From Allomyces arbusculus (Eukaryota; Blastocladiomycota; Blastocladiomycetes; Blastocladiales; Blastocladiaceae): a DNA stretch of 64,000 bases. The stretch lies in contig JADHYV010000004.1 of NCBI GenBank assembly GCA_027604705.1, positions 496,001-560,000 of the forward strand. The letters are read 5' to 3'. Below, piece by piece: positions 1-10,139 of this stretch; within the stretch, counting starts at the first letter, position 1; every line of letters starts with the position of its first letter. The notes beneath the pieces were generated by a model, which saw only the letters and a list, made by a program, of their open reading frames with translations, did no database searches and was not told where the DNA came from. Both the position numbers and the translations under genes were made by a program.

Positions 1-1335
1 ACCCCGCCACGGCGCGTCCACCAGCCGGGCGACTTTGATATGGAACGGGTGGTCATCGAGGACTTGTTCCTGACGGTGTACAACCCGAATTTCCGGCCGT
101 ATTCGGTGTCGGTGTTCAATGCGGACTTGCCGCGGTTGCGGAAACAGTGGCTGCTCTACGATATCATTTGCGCGTCGTCGCTCGTCGGATTGTTTGATAA
201 TTGCTTGTTCTCGCTGCATACGCCGCAGCACCCGGCGGATTTGTTTGTCGATCCGACGACGGCCGGTGCCGCGGGGATCCTCGATGCGAACGTGCAGGAC
301 GACGAAGCGGCGGGAAGCGACGAGTGGGTCGGATTGCCGCGGCGCGTCACGCGGCTCAAGGTCGACGGCGTCCCGATCGACCATCTGAATTATGGGACGA
401 CGGGACCGTTTGGCTGGATTATTGGTGGCACGCTCGATATCACGGCGCTGATCCATATCCCACGCCGGCCGCAAGAGTATACGCTGCAGCCGGACGACTT
501 GCTCGCGCAACTCGTCGGCGAAATCAAGGCCTCGGCGCTCGGCAAAATTGAGCGCGTTGGCGGCGAGGACGACGACGAGGATAAGTCGAAGCGGCCGACC
601 GACCGGCTGCGCAGGAGGCTCCGCAAGGTGCGCGAGTCGTTGCGGACCAAGCGCGACGGCGATGAGGGCGAGGAACTGGAGGAGGTCGAGGATCCGGTCG
701 TGGTCGAGCCGGCGCCAGTCACGTCGGACCTCGCTGCGTCGACCGACTCCCCCGTCGAGCCTGCAGCCCCGACCGCGGACGCGGACCCCACGACGCCGCC
801 GCCCACCGCGACCACGACCACCGGCCGCACCCTCTGCATGGACCTCGACCTGCGCTTCAACAACCTGCGCGCGTCCGTGCCGCTCTACTCGCGCGACCTG
901 CCGTATCTGACGACCAACGCCCTCGTGCGCCCGGTCGTCGGGTACATGAACGCGCACCGGACGGCGATCCCGCTCACGTGCAGAATAACGCTCCCGCTAT
1001 CCAATTTCGACGGCGCCTGGACCATCTACGACTCGCAGCTCGCTGACGCGCTGGCCATGTCCATTGGGCGCGCAATGGTCCGGTCGATGTTGGACGACGC
1101 GGATCGCGCGCGGCGAATTCGGAAGGTCGGGCTGTGGTCGGTGCGGACGGCCGCGGAAGCAGTGGCCGCGGTGTGGCAGTACGTGTCGGGAGCGAAGAGC
1201 CTGGTGCATTTCCTTGAGGGCGCGCTGCGCGCGCGCGCGATTGAGGCGGCGGCCGCGGCGCCGTCGCATACGGTGGGGGTCGGAGTGGAGCCGAGTGCGA
1301 GGGGGAGGACAGGGGCGGAGCCGTGGACCGGATGA
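1..1335 (+). CDS. MDM31: Mdm31/Mdm32-family mitochondrial inner membrane protein, C-terminal part (5' end outside window)
   Basis: The frame is open from base 1, so the gene begins upstream; the Met at position 40 is internal. The visible 444 residues include LRKQWLLYDIICASS, VGLFDNCLFSLHTPQ and TGPFGWIIGGTLDI, which match conserved blocks of fungal Mdm31/Mdm32. In yeast these inner-membrane proteins are needed for mitochondrial shape, nucleoid maintenance and lipid homeostasis. A low-complexity segment rich in Asp, Glu, Pro and Thr (about residues 185-275) sits between the conserved core and a C-terminal block with FNNLRASVPLYS. The last 30 residues are Ala/Gly-rich and look unconserved. No intron is needed in this part. 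It converges on the WDR26-like gene. Whether it is Mdm31 or Mdm32 cannot be decided here. Confidence 0.85.
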   Translation, partial: TPPRRVHQPGDFDMERVVIEDLFLTVYNPNFRPYSVSVFNADLPRLRKQWLLYDIICASSLVGLFDNCLFSLHTPQHPADLFVDPTTAGAAGILDANVQDDEAAGSDEWVGLPRRVTRLKVDGVPIDHLNYGTTGPFGWIIGGTLDITALIHIPRRPQEYTLQPDDLLAQLVGEIKASALGKIERVGGEDDDEDKSKRPTDRLRRRLRKVRESLRTKRDGDEGEELEEVEDPVVVEPAPVTSDLAASTDSPVEPAAPTADADPTTPPPTATTTTGRTLCMDLDLRFNNLRASVPLYSRDLPYLTTNALVRPVVGYMNAHRTAIPLTCRITLPLSNFDGAWTIYDSQLADALAMSIGRAMVRSMLDDADRARRIRKVGLWSVRTAAEAVAAVWQYVSGAKSLVHFLEGALRARAIEAAAAAPSHTVGVGVEPSARGRTGAEPWTG

Positions 1336-1725
1336 GGATGGTGATGGGATGGGGCGGGAGGTCGTGATGGCGTGCGATGTTGTGTGTTGGATTATCTTGC
1401 TACATCTTTATTTTGGTGCATTATTTTTATTCTTGTTTTCTGGTTGGTGCGCCGTTGAGCTCAACAGTCGCTCTTCCCTCCCCTCTCTCACCTCTCTCCA
1501 CCCTTCTTCCTTCTTCCAGGTCACGCGTGGTCATTACAAAAGTTTGCTGAGGAACTGGCTTGTCTCGTTTCCAAGCGCACCAGGGAAGTAACACGGCACA
1601 TTCTTGCCCAACAGAAAACGGTATGGACACTGGACAAACCGGACACGACCCAACCCAACCCCACGAGCAAAACCAAATACGCCCGCGCTTCACGCGCATC
1701 TCTCTCTCTCCACGCACTCGGACCC
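1336..1725. other. Convergent intergenic region
   Basis: This 390-base stretch lies between two convergent 3' ends. It is AT-richer than the flanks near 1380-1440 (T-rich, probably the 3' UTR of the Mdm31-like gene), then pyrimidine-rich. I see no credible gene or structured RNA. Confidence 0.5.
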
Positions 1726-2034
1726 TCACGTGTCTTCGCTCGACGGCACCCACCTACGAATCCACCAAACGTCAGTCTCGATCTTTCCAACCCCTATTCT
1801 CCCCCCCCCCCCCCCCCCCGCCCCCCGCCCAGAAAAACCCGCCCCCCGGCGGGGCACCCGGGGCACCCCCCCCCACCCCCCCCCGCCCGCGGCCAGCCCC
1901 CCCCCCCCNNNNNNNNNNTCCATCTCCCCGCACCTGGCCCCACACGGGTTTTTGCTCGTCGGGCCCCACCTAAGAAACCCCCAAACCTACTTCTGGCTAT
2001 TTCCAACCCCATTTCTCCCCCCCCCCCCCCCCCC
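1704..2034. repeat. Assembly gap with poly-C tracts and flanking degraded near-duplicate
   Basis: Ten N bases lie at 1909-1918 inside poly-C/GC-rich low complexity. The ~115 bases at 1704-1820 and at 1919-2034 align end to end with many small differences. Both contain a CTCG(A/T)CGG(C/G)(A/C)CCCACCTA block followed by TTTCCAACCCC and poly-C. This looks like one locus represented twice because reads degraded in the homopolymer, rather than a real tandem duplication. Confidence 0.7.
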
Positions 2035-4226
2035 TTCAAATGCAATACTTACAGCCGCACCGTGCGATCATCGCTTGCACTCGCCAGCATCCCCGGGACG
2101 CGCGGATTCCACGCGACCGCATTCACTGTATCCGAGTGGCCCTCCAGCACATTCACGAGCGCGCGTGACGCGCGGTGCCAGACATAGACGCGCGCGTCCT
2201 CGGACCCAGACGCAATAAACGCCTCGCCGTACCCGCCCAATGCACTGCGGATCACGAACCGCCCTTGCTTGTGGCCTGTATACGTGGCTGCGAGGTCCGG
2301 GCGCGCCGGGAAACCGGACGCGGTGGCGACCGAAGCAGGGGTCGGCGACGGGTGGCCGTTGGGGATGAGGGGGGAGCGGGGTGGGAGGGAGGTGGACGAG
2401 GAGGAGGGGGACATGCGCGAGGCGGCTGGGTAGGGTTGGAGGAGAAGGGCGGTGAGCAGACGCGGTGTGGTGGAGGAAGAGGAGAGGTGGGGGGGGGGGG
2501 GGGGGCGTACCCGGCGAGTCGACGTTTTCGGCGGTCGGCGTTGGGAACAAGTCCCACAGGTGGATTTCCTGCGACGACAGGTTGAGCAGCAGGTACCGGC
2601 CGTCCTTGGACAGGCACACGGACGTGATGCCGTGCGCCTCGGTGAGCGAGCTGGAAGGAGCGGCCGAGGTCAGTCCCGCGGCAGGCAGAGTGCATCGATG
2701 CCAGAATCACGAACCTGATCTCGGTCCGCGTGTGCAGGTCGTGCACGCGCACCTTGTCGGTCGACATGACGACGACAAACCGGCCGTCGTCGCTGACTTG
2801 CATGTCGGAGACACGCGCGTTGTTGCTCCACCGGTGCACGAGCGTGCCGTCGACGTTCTATCCATCATCCATTTGTCACTCGTGAAGGTGCGAGGTACTC
2901 TGTCGCATTTACGTACCCAGAGAAACAGCTGCTTGTCGAGCCCACCCGTGATCAAGCGCCGGCTATCCGGCAACCACCCGGCGGCCGTGACAAACTCGGA
3001 GTGCGCGTCGAGCACCGTGACGCAGGTCCCATTCGCCGGATCCCAGATCCGCGCCTTGGTATCGTTACTGCACGAGACGAGGTACTTGTCGTCGGGACTC
3101 CATGCGAGGTAGGTCGCAGCCAGCACGTGCGCGTGGAGTCGGAATAGCAGGTGCCGCGTCTACAATCGATCCTTCCGCGTCAATCCACCGCATCGCCAAG
3201 CCCATCACTCACCAGAGGGTAGTGGACGCACCCGCACGTCCCAAATCAACAGCCGCCCATCCTGCCCGACCGCGGCGAGCCGGTCACCCGCATGCGAGAA
3301 GGCCAAGTGCCAGACTTCGTCTTCCGGGTCGGTGAAAGTGGCCAAACACGTGGCGGGCACCGTATCGCGCGTCTCGCATGCGTGATCGGCAAGCAAGCCG
3401 AGCGGTTTCCCGTCGTGCGCCTCGGCCGAGTGGTAAGTGCACTGCGCGACTTGCCGCGCCAGAGCTTGCGCGATCAAGGTCTCGAGCCGGCCGTCACGGA
3501 CCATGGCCGAGGCTGGGAGAACGTCTGTCTGCAGCCGGTGCAGCAGTGTCGCGCGGGAACCGCCGTTGACACCGGTCCATTGCGCGGTGGCGCGCAGCAT
3601 GTCGGGTGGGCCGCACATGAGGTAACTGGCGTGCGATGATTGGAAGTGAGTTGAAAGGACGCGGAGGAACGACGTGCAACCGAGAGCGTACCTCGACAGC
3701 TCGTGCAGCCGCGTCGGGTCGTGCTGCAGCGGCGTGAGCTCCTCGCGCAGGACCGTCAGTGCCGCGGGCACGTTTTGCTGCTCGAGCAGCTCGAGGTACT
3801 GCTGCTCCTTGATCAGGAATAGCGCCATTGCATAGGCGCCGTTGGGCACGTCGGGTTGCCCGGGTGGGACGCCGACGGTCGGGAGCAGGTTCACGGCGTC
3901 GGTCCATTGGCCGGCGAGAATGGCGGCGCGGAACTGGGCCACGTCGTGCGACTCGAAGGGCACGTTGGATTCGCGCTCGAGCTCGGCAGCGGATTGGCTA
4001 GTAGTGGGTCGAGCATGGGTCAGCCAGGTGCGTCTGGCGCGGCAAGGGAAGGTGAGGTAAGGTGCGATAAGCACATGTAGCCGAGCCGGCGCAGCTCGTC
4101 GGTGAGCAGGCGCACGAGCTCGTCGCGGCGCACGCGCAGGTTGGGCCCGACGGTCAGGATCGCGCCTTGTTGCGACGCAGCGGCACGGCCGGATGCGGCG
4201 GCGCCGTTGGGTGCGGGTGGGCTCAT
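1726..4226 (-). CDS. GID7: WDR26/GID7-like LisH-CTLH-WD40 subunit of the GID/CTLH ubiquitin ligase
   Basis: Eight exons read well: 4226-4075, 3997-3692, 3625-3232, 3159-2917, 2857-2715, 2650-2511, 2425-2053 and 1753-1726. The protein starts MSPPAPNGAAASG. It has a LisH segment (ELVRLLTDELRRLGY), a CTLH region (FESHDVAQFRAAILAGQW), and WD40 repeats such as HLAFSHAGDRLAAVGQDG and YLAWSPDDKYLVSCSNDT. The C-terminal block with QGRFVIRS, ASGSEDARVYVWHR and LASASDDRTVRLW is diagnostic of WDR26/Gid7. In this family the protein is a scaffold subunit of the GID/CTLH E3 ligase that turns over metabolic enzymes. A Pro/Ser-rich insert encoded at about 2300-2425 separates two blades. The third donor is ambiguous by a few bases (GTGCGG versus GTGCGT). 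The last exon lies beyond a poly-C tract and the assembly gap. The start is shared head to head with LMBD1. Confidence 0.9.
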
Positions 4227-4471
4227 GGCGATGGTGGCAGTTCGTTGCTTGGCACTTGGGTCGCCGTTGCGGATGTTGGTTGGTTGCGGACAATGGGTGG
4301 TGCAGCGGAAGGTCGAGGCGGCCGGTTGCAGGCAGCGGTGGGCTTGGTGGGCCGAGGCTGGCGCGCGGGATCTTTCGAAGAGGGTGCAGCAGCTGGCCGC
4401 GACGCAGGCGGGGTGGACTGCAGCGACGACGGCGGCGTCGATGGCGGACAGGCACAGTCGGAGCGCGACGA

Positions 4472-4504
<33 letters not shown>

Positions 4505-4780
4505 CAAGACACGATGTGCGCAGCACGTGGCCGCGTCGTGACCGCGTCGCGCATGCCGCGGCTCGCGCTGTCGTTCGCTCTGCCCCGCGGCCGGCCGCAC
4601 CGCCACGCCAGCCAGCGCACACGCGGCCCGCGCGCGGCGTGCTCCACCGAACGGCCGCGAGCGGCCACGCGGGCAGCAGCCTCCACCAGCGAACGACCCG
4701 CAACAGGACCCGCAACAAGACCCGCACTCCCCGCCCACGACCAGCACCCCTGCCACCGCACGCGCCGGCCGGCCGCCGCC
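4227..4780. promoter_or_regulatory. Bidirectional promoter region of WDR26-like gene and LMBD1
   Basis: This is a 554-base head-to-head spacer. It holds a GAC/ACG triplet microsatellite at about 4467-4500 and very GC-rich sequence. No TATA-like motif or extra gene is visible. Confidence 0.5.
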
Positions 4781-6934
4781 ATGCCCGTGCCCGCAGAAAT
4801 CACCGCCATCGCGACCACGCTGTCGCTCGCCAGCGCCGCGGTCGCGCTCGCGGCGTCTGCCTTTTACGTGCGCAAATATGCCGATCGCCGCGAGCCGGCT
4901 CCCGGCGTGCTTGCCGTTGCCGTCGTCGGCCTCGCCATCGCCTTGACCGCCGCCGCCTGCGCTCTACCGGCCGACGTGTTCCTCGTCTCGTCGTCGTCCA
5001 ATTCGAAAACGGGCTTCAAGCAACCGTGGGCCGACCCTCCTACGCTCGACGCGATTCGCAACTCGGTCAACTGGATCTACGACAGCCTGTTCCTCGTGCT
5101 TGCGCTCTACGCGTTCCTCGTCGTGCCGTTTGCCTATTTCTACTTTGAAGAGGAGGATGAGACGCGCACGCCGCAGCAGGTTGGTCCTGCCTTGCTCCGA
5201 CGATGTTCGCGACCATGACTTGACTCCCGTTCCTGATTCTGCCAATGTCCAATATAGCGCTTCAACGCTGCCGTGCGCATGACGCTTGCCACCGCCGTCA
5301 TCCTTATCATCCTGATGCTCGTCGGCCTCATCCTCAAACCCAACGACCTGAGTTTCGGTGGCCCCATCGACTTTGATTTCCTGAAAAAGGCTCTGCTCGG
5401 CGGCAGTGAGTATCTCTCCGCCCCTCCGCGGACCTGGTCCGCTCACCCACGAATCTCACACTGTCACCTCCATCGATAGGCCTCGAAAGCGCGCTCCTCT
5501 TCATTCTCGCTATGTTCATGGTGTTGGGCATGCTCGTCTTCCTGGTCTACACGGCACCCGGCGTGTTCCTGCTCCCAATCTACCTGCTCAAGCCGCTCAA
5601 GTCGCTCGAGACTGACATCTTGGCCGTCACAGCCGAACTCAACGACACGCGCGCACGGCTCCTGGAATTGCACGCGCGGCAGCCCAACCCGAGCCTCATG
5701 ACGTCGCGCGAGCACCAGCGGCTCGAGGATCTCGAGGAGCAGGAACGGTACGTTGAGAATTTCAAGCTACGACCATCGATACCAGGCTGACGCGGTCCAC
5801 GACAACCCATCTTTTAGCAAATGCCTGCGCAAGCTCGACCGCATCCAGGCCGGCGACCGTCCCATGTGCTGCGGCCCGCTCTGGAAAATCGCCTCGTTCC
5901 CGCTCAAGATCGCCTGCTTTGTCTACTCGGGCGCCGTCATTGTCGCCATCATCAGCACCATGTCCGTCCCCTCCCGCTTCATCCCCCCCCCCCCCTCCTC
6001 ATTTCCGTCACCCTCATTTCCGTCACCCTCATTTCCGTCACCCTCATTTCCGTCACCCTACTTAGCTGACACCTTTTTCCACCCACCGAATAGCCAATCC
6101 AACCCACCGCTCTGCGCCAAATGCCCCCGTCTCGTCCTGCCCGTCGCCTCGGCCATCAACCCGGTTGACGCGTCGCTCGCTTTTCTCGCGCAGTTCTACC
6201 CGGTCGATCACATTATCTTCGGGTCGGTGCTCGTGTATCTCCTCGCCGCGACCCTGCACGGCGTCAAAGTCGTGGGCGTGCGCGTGTTGTGGATTCGGCT
6301 ATTCCGACTCCGTAAGGGACGGACCGCACCGCAGGCGCTGTTGCTCGTGACGGTGGTCGTGATCATGACGTTGCTCGCGCTGCTCTGGGAAATGACGGCG
6401 GTCGTCGCGCCGCAGTATGCGACGTGGGGGTCGCAGGTCTATGTACGTGTCTTTTGTTGCGAGGGTGTGAATGCGGTTCGGATTTGACTCACCTTGTGGA
6501 TAGTGTTTGGCCACGCCCGACAAGTGCGCGAACGACGCGTATTTCCGGAAACCGTGCGATTTGTCGGCGCCGGCCGGTACATACGTTCCCCCGCCCCACC
6601 CGATTAGGACCTTGGCCGGCACTCATTGCTCGCGATTACTGTAGCCGTATGTACGCCGACCGTCCTGTCGGTCCTCCTCGCGCGCGTCGGGCTCACGGCG
6701 CCGTTTGTCGCGACCGCGTTCTACTACACGCAAATCGTCGCCGTTGCCGTCTCGGGACTTGCGCTGCTCTACGGGCTCGTCTCGGCGCGCAAGTCACGCG
6801 CGGCCGACGTCGGCGAGAGCGACAGCGACAGCGAGTACGACGTCGAGGCCGAAGAGCACGGCGAACGCGCACGGCCCGCACCCCCGGCTCGGCGCGGCGA
6901 GCGGCGTCCCTTGCTGCGCAGCGACTCAAACTGA
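4781..6934 (+). CDS. LMBRD1: LMBD1-family lysosomal/vacuolar membrane protein (cobalamin transport type)
   Basis: This multi-exon gene encodes a polytopic membrane protein. It starts MPVPAEITAIATTLSLASA at the ATG after GCCGCC. Recognisable pieces are NSVNWIYDSLFLVLALYAF, VVPFAYFYFEEEDE, FLVYTAPGVFLLPIYLLK followed by a short coiled-coil loop, PMCCGPLWKIASFPLKI, ATLHGVKVVGVRVLWIRL, and a last exon with TM helices. The acidic cytosolic tail ends RRPLLRSDSN. The N-terminal half with the FEEE acidic step is typical of LMBD1 rather than LMBR1/LMBD2. In animals LMBD1 works with ABCD4 to release cobalamin from lysosomes. Whether it does so here is unknown. The junction near 6585-6607 is the least certain: only a weak GTTCCC donor keeps frame. 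It ends 88 bases from the convergent acid phosphatase. Confidence 0.85.
5986..6058 (+). repeat. 15-bp minisatellite after a poly-C tract inside an LMBD1 intron
   Basis: About four perfect tandem copies of CTCATTTCCGTCACC follow a run of C bases. They lie within the intron between the exon ending ATISTI-type sequence (donor GTCCGT) and the exon beginning CCAATCCAACCC. Confidence 0.85.
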
Positions 6935-7022
6935 AAAAACCGCTCATCATTCTCATCCGTAAATATCCAATCTATTTGAATTATCGCACATTTTTCGATC
7001 ATTGCGGGCGGAGGGAGTGCGT

Positions 7023-8568
7023 TCAAAATCCCGTTTCGAGCGTCGACGCCACGGGCAGCGGCACACAGAGCCGGTCGCGCTGGTCGCGCGTGGTTCCGAC
7101 TTGGTCGACGAGTGACTTGAATGCCGCGTACGTGCACAGCGACGGGTCGCCGGGGTAGTGCGCGCCGGGTTCCTGGCATGCGGGCACGCGCAGGTTTGTC
7201 CCGTTGTGCCGCAGACGGACAAAGTGGGAGTCTTCAGCACGGCCGCGGGGGTGCTTGGACTGAAACAGCTCGAGCGTGAGCTACATGTGCCAGGGTCGGT
7301 CAGTTTGTCGATATGCCCCCCCCCCCCCCGCTACCCCGTTGGAAAAACAACATACATGGCTCGCAAACGGCGGCCACGTGTGATCCCACACGCCGAGTGC
7401 GGCCATGAGCGGAACCAGCGTCGTGTCGTGGCCTGAATACAGCGCAAGTCGCGGCGGTTTGGTCGCCCCAGACGCACGCATGTGCTGCACGTGCATCGAG
7501 TACTCGGCCGGGTCAGGCGCGACGCCCGTAACGTGGTGCGCCATGAGTTCGTGCAACTCCGTGACGAACCGGCCGAGGAGCAGCCGGCCCATTTCGGGGT
7601 ACTTGACCATGTGCCCAAACCACAACCGCGTGGACGCGTCGCGCAAGGTTTCGTATTCGGCCGGGGTCACGACGTCGGTTGCGCGGCCGTGCGCGAGGGC
7701 TACGCGTGGATCACGTCGATCAGAGCCCTGGGGGATCGTGGAGGAGGGAGAGAGAGAGAGAGTGGCACGTACCGGCCCCCAAGATATCAAATGCCAACAC
7801 CGCGCCATGTTTCGGATCGCTCGCCATATCCTGCAGTTTCGGGCTCCACGACTTCATTTCCTCGCCGACCTCGTGCTTGATCAGCGCGTTAAACTGCTTG
7901 GCCAGCCGGCGGTACCGCTCGCACCCAAAGTCGCGGTAGATGTTATCGCTCCCGACCGGCGTGCGCGGGAAGATGTGCATTGGCGGATGCGCACTGCGAT
8001 CGGTTTCCGGGTACATTCCTTCGACGACCGAGTGCAGCGACTCGAGCGTGCGGGCAAAGTCGGACGAGCGCAGGTACACGTCCCCGGGGTGCTCCAGCTT
8101 ACCGGGCAGAAACTTGAGCGTGTCGACGTAGAGCGCACGAGCCGCACGACCGAGCGTGGCCATGGTCGTGCGCCCTTGGTCGGTCAGCATACCCGCCGCA
8201 CAGGTACCGGGCGTCGCGCCATGCTGTGGAAGGTCGGCATCGTGCAGGACCTTGGTGTACTGGCGCGTGGTTTTTGAGGAAGACAGCGCCGAGTTGAGCG
8301 CAAGAAACGCGCCGAGGTGGCAGTTGGTGTAGACAGGGTCGACGAGGTGCGAGAGGCCAGGCACGATCGGCGTGCGCTCGCCGTGCCGGTGCACGATCTG
8401 CACGAGTTTCAGGGAGAGGTCCGACGGGTATTGCGCGCGCACGGTCGACCCGGGCGGGAGCATCGACGCGACGGGCGCGACGTACCGCGGGGTCGTCGTC
8501 GTCGCGGCGGTCGTTGCGGCGGGGTTGGCGGCCGTGGCGTTGGTGCCTCTGCTGGTGCTGGCCGACAT
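7023..8568 (-). CDS. Histidine acid phosphatase
   Basis: The gene has three main coding blocks and two introns. The start is MSASTSRGTNATAANP, followed by a Thr/Ala-rich N terminus without a convincing signal peptide. The branch-2 histidine phosphatase signature RHGERTP is at residues 61-67 (phosphohistidine motif). The proton-donor region reads YSGHDTTLVPLMAALG, with the typical HD pair. Other family features are LTDQGRTTMATLGR, VYLRSSDFARTLES and IYRDFGCERYRRL. The C-terminal exon gives FVRLRHNGTNL and LCTYAAFKSLV. It most resembles the ACP2/ACP6/PXYLP1-like eukaryotic group, but the substrate cannot be told from sequence. The second intron contains a poly-G (sense) tract. It ends convergently with LMBD1 and starts head to head with UBE2W. 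Confidence 0.9.
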
Positions 8569-8837
8569 GGTGGCGCACGGTCGCGTTTCTTGGGGTGAGC
8601 GGGAGAGAACTCGCGGGGAGAAAGGATGCCCGTTGGTTCGGACGCAGCCGATCGACGCGGCACCGGCCGGATCGCGGTCCTGTCGCCGCACGTGATATAT
8701 GGGCAGGGACTCGAACTCTCAGTCCACGTCACGTCGTGGGTAAGCTTGTCTTGCACTGCGACACGACAAGCTTGACGAGCTCGACGAGCTCTTTACATCA
8801 ACCCACGCTCACGCCCGCAACAACTGCCCGCACCACC

Positions 8838-9520
8838 ATGCCGCCGCTGCTGCACTCGCGCCGCCTGCAAAAGGAGCTCGCCGACCTGCAGCGCAACCCG
8901 CCGCACGGCATCCAGGTTGTCGATGCCGACGACTTGACAAAGTACCAATTTCCGAACCAGCTGCACCACGACCGACGCTATGGACAACAATAATTGATCG
9001 ACACGCCGTGGATGGACGCTTCCCAGATGGATCATTGAAATGCACGGCGCCGAAGACTCGATTTACGCGGGCGAGTCGTGGCGATTGCAACTTAAGTTCC
9101 CGCACGACTACCCAATGGAGGCACCCGAAGTGATTTTCCTCGCGCCAACGATCCCCGAGCACCCGCACGTTCGTACCGTCCCTTTGTCCGCGGAGCGTTG
9201 GAGCGCAAACTGACGACTGCGACCACCGCCGCGTCAACAGATTTACTCCAATGGCCACATTGTGCGTCTCTCTCTTTACCGTCCCCTTGCCCTGTGCGCG
9301 CCTAACGTTCGCATCCTGCCTGAGTCAGTGCCTATCAATCCTTTACGATGGCTGGACGCCTGCGCTCACGACCAGCTCCGTGTGCCTGAGCCTGCTCTCG
9401 ATGCTCTCGTCGTGCACGGCCAAGGAGCGCCCGCCAGACGACGACCGCTACGTGCGCCGCGTCGGTATGAACGCCAACCCCAAGAAGAGCAACTGGCTCT
9501 TTCACGACGACAAGGTCTGA
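8838..9520 (+). CDS. UBE2W: UBE2W-like E2 ubiquitin-conjugating enzyme
   Basis: Four exons, 8838-8941, 9027-9168, 9241-9261 and 9329-9520, give 152 residues, the usual family length. The start is MPPLLHSRRLQKELADLQ. The core shows WIIEMHGAEDSIYAGE and FPHDYPMEAPEVIF. The active-site region reads IPEHPH-IYSNGHI-CLSIL, with HPH in place of the common HPN, as in UBE2W. The tail is RRVGMNANPKKSNWLFHDD, matching the NPKK...W-HDD ending of UBE2W. UBE2W attaches ubiquitin to the alpha-amino group of substrates with disordered N termini. The third exon is only 21 nt, and the catalytic Cys is the first residue of exon 4. Confidence 0.95.
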
Positions 9521-10139
9521 CGGCTCCCACCGGCCGGCCGGTCCAGTGCGCTGCCATGGACGGCGGCCGCCGCGGCGTGGCACCCGTCCGCCTGCTCGAT
9601 CGTTGAAGCAAGGGGCATCGTCGCCGCCCTTGTCCCCTGATTTGTATATGAGCGCCGCAATGCATGCGTCAGTTTTGGTTTGGATACTTTCGGCCTCTGC
9701 GCATCATCGTTGCAGCGCGCCAGTGCGGATTGGCAGAGAACGGCGCGCTGACCGGCCCGGCCAACACCCGAACACCGATTCCAACGCTCTGGGCTCGCAA
9801 CTGCCATGCATCGTGTGCGATTGACGGCGATGGTGGAGCAGCGGGCGACATGGCCCGACAGTGGGCACCAGTGGCACCGCCAAGTCTGCAGAATGGGCGC
9901 GATCATGTGGTGCCACGCGTTTTGGCCAAGGGGGTCGCCCGACACGCGACGGCTGCCAAAAAAAAAAAAAAACAAAACCGACAACGCTGCAGCGGCCAAC
10001 CGTCCCCAACGCAAAGCCGCGACCTGCACCACGACGACGACGACGACGACGACGACCACCGCACCGAACGGACCACCAGTTCGCGCACCAAGTAGCAAGC
10101 AACCACCCGCAACCAGCACCTGCCGCAATCGCACCCCAA
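9521..10139. other. Intergenic region with poly-A and GAC-type repeat
   Basis: This is the spacer between UBE2W and the 4E-T-like gene. It has an A-rich run at about 9957-9975 and a CGA/ACG triplet microsatellite at about 10033-10057. Long open frames on the minus strand across this region have no recognisable protein features. Confidence 0.5.

Noticed and set aside
4227-4818. N-terminal extension of the WDR26-like frame beyond 4226
   Set aside because: The frame used by exon 3 (open to 4818) belongs to a different exon phase. The LisH-containing exon starts cleanly at the ATG at 4226, and upstream translation is low-complexity Arg/Ala.
8695-8730. Possible tRNA T-arm on the minus strand (GAGAGTTCGAGTCC)
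   Set aside because: The flanking bases do not pair to form a T stem, and no anticodon or acceptor stem of tRNA size can be drawn around it.
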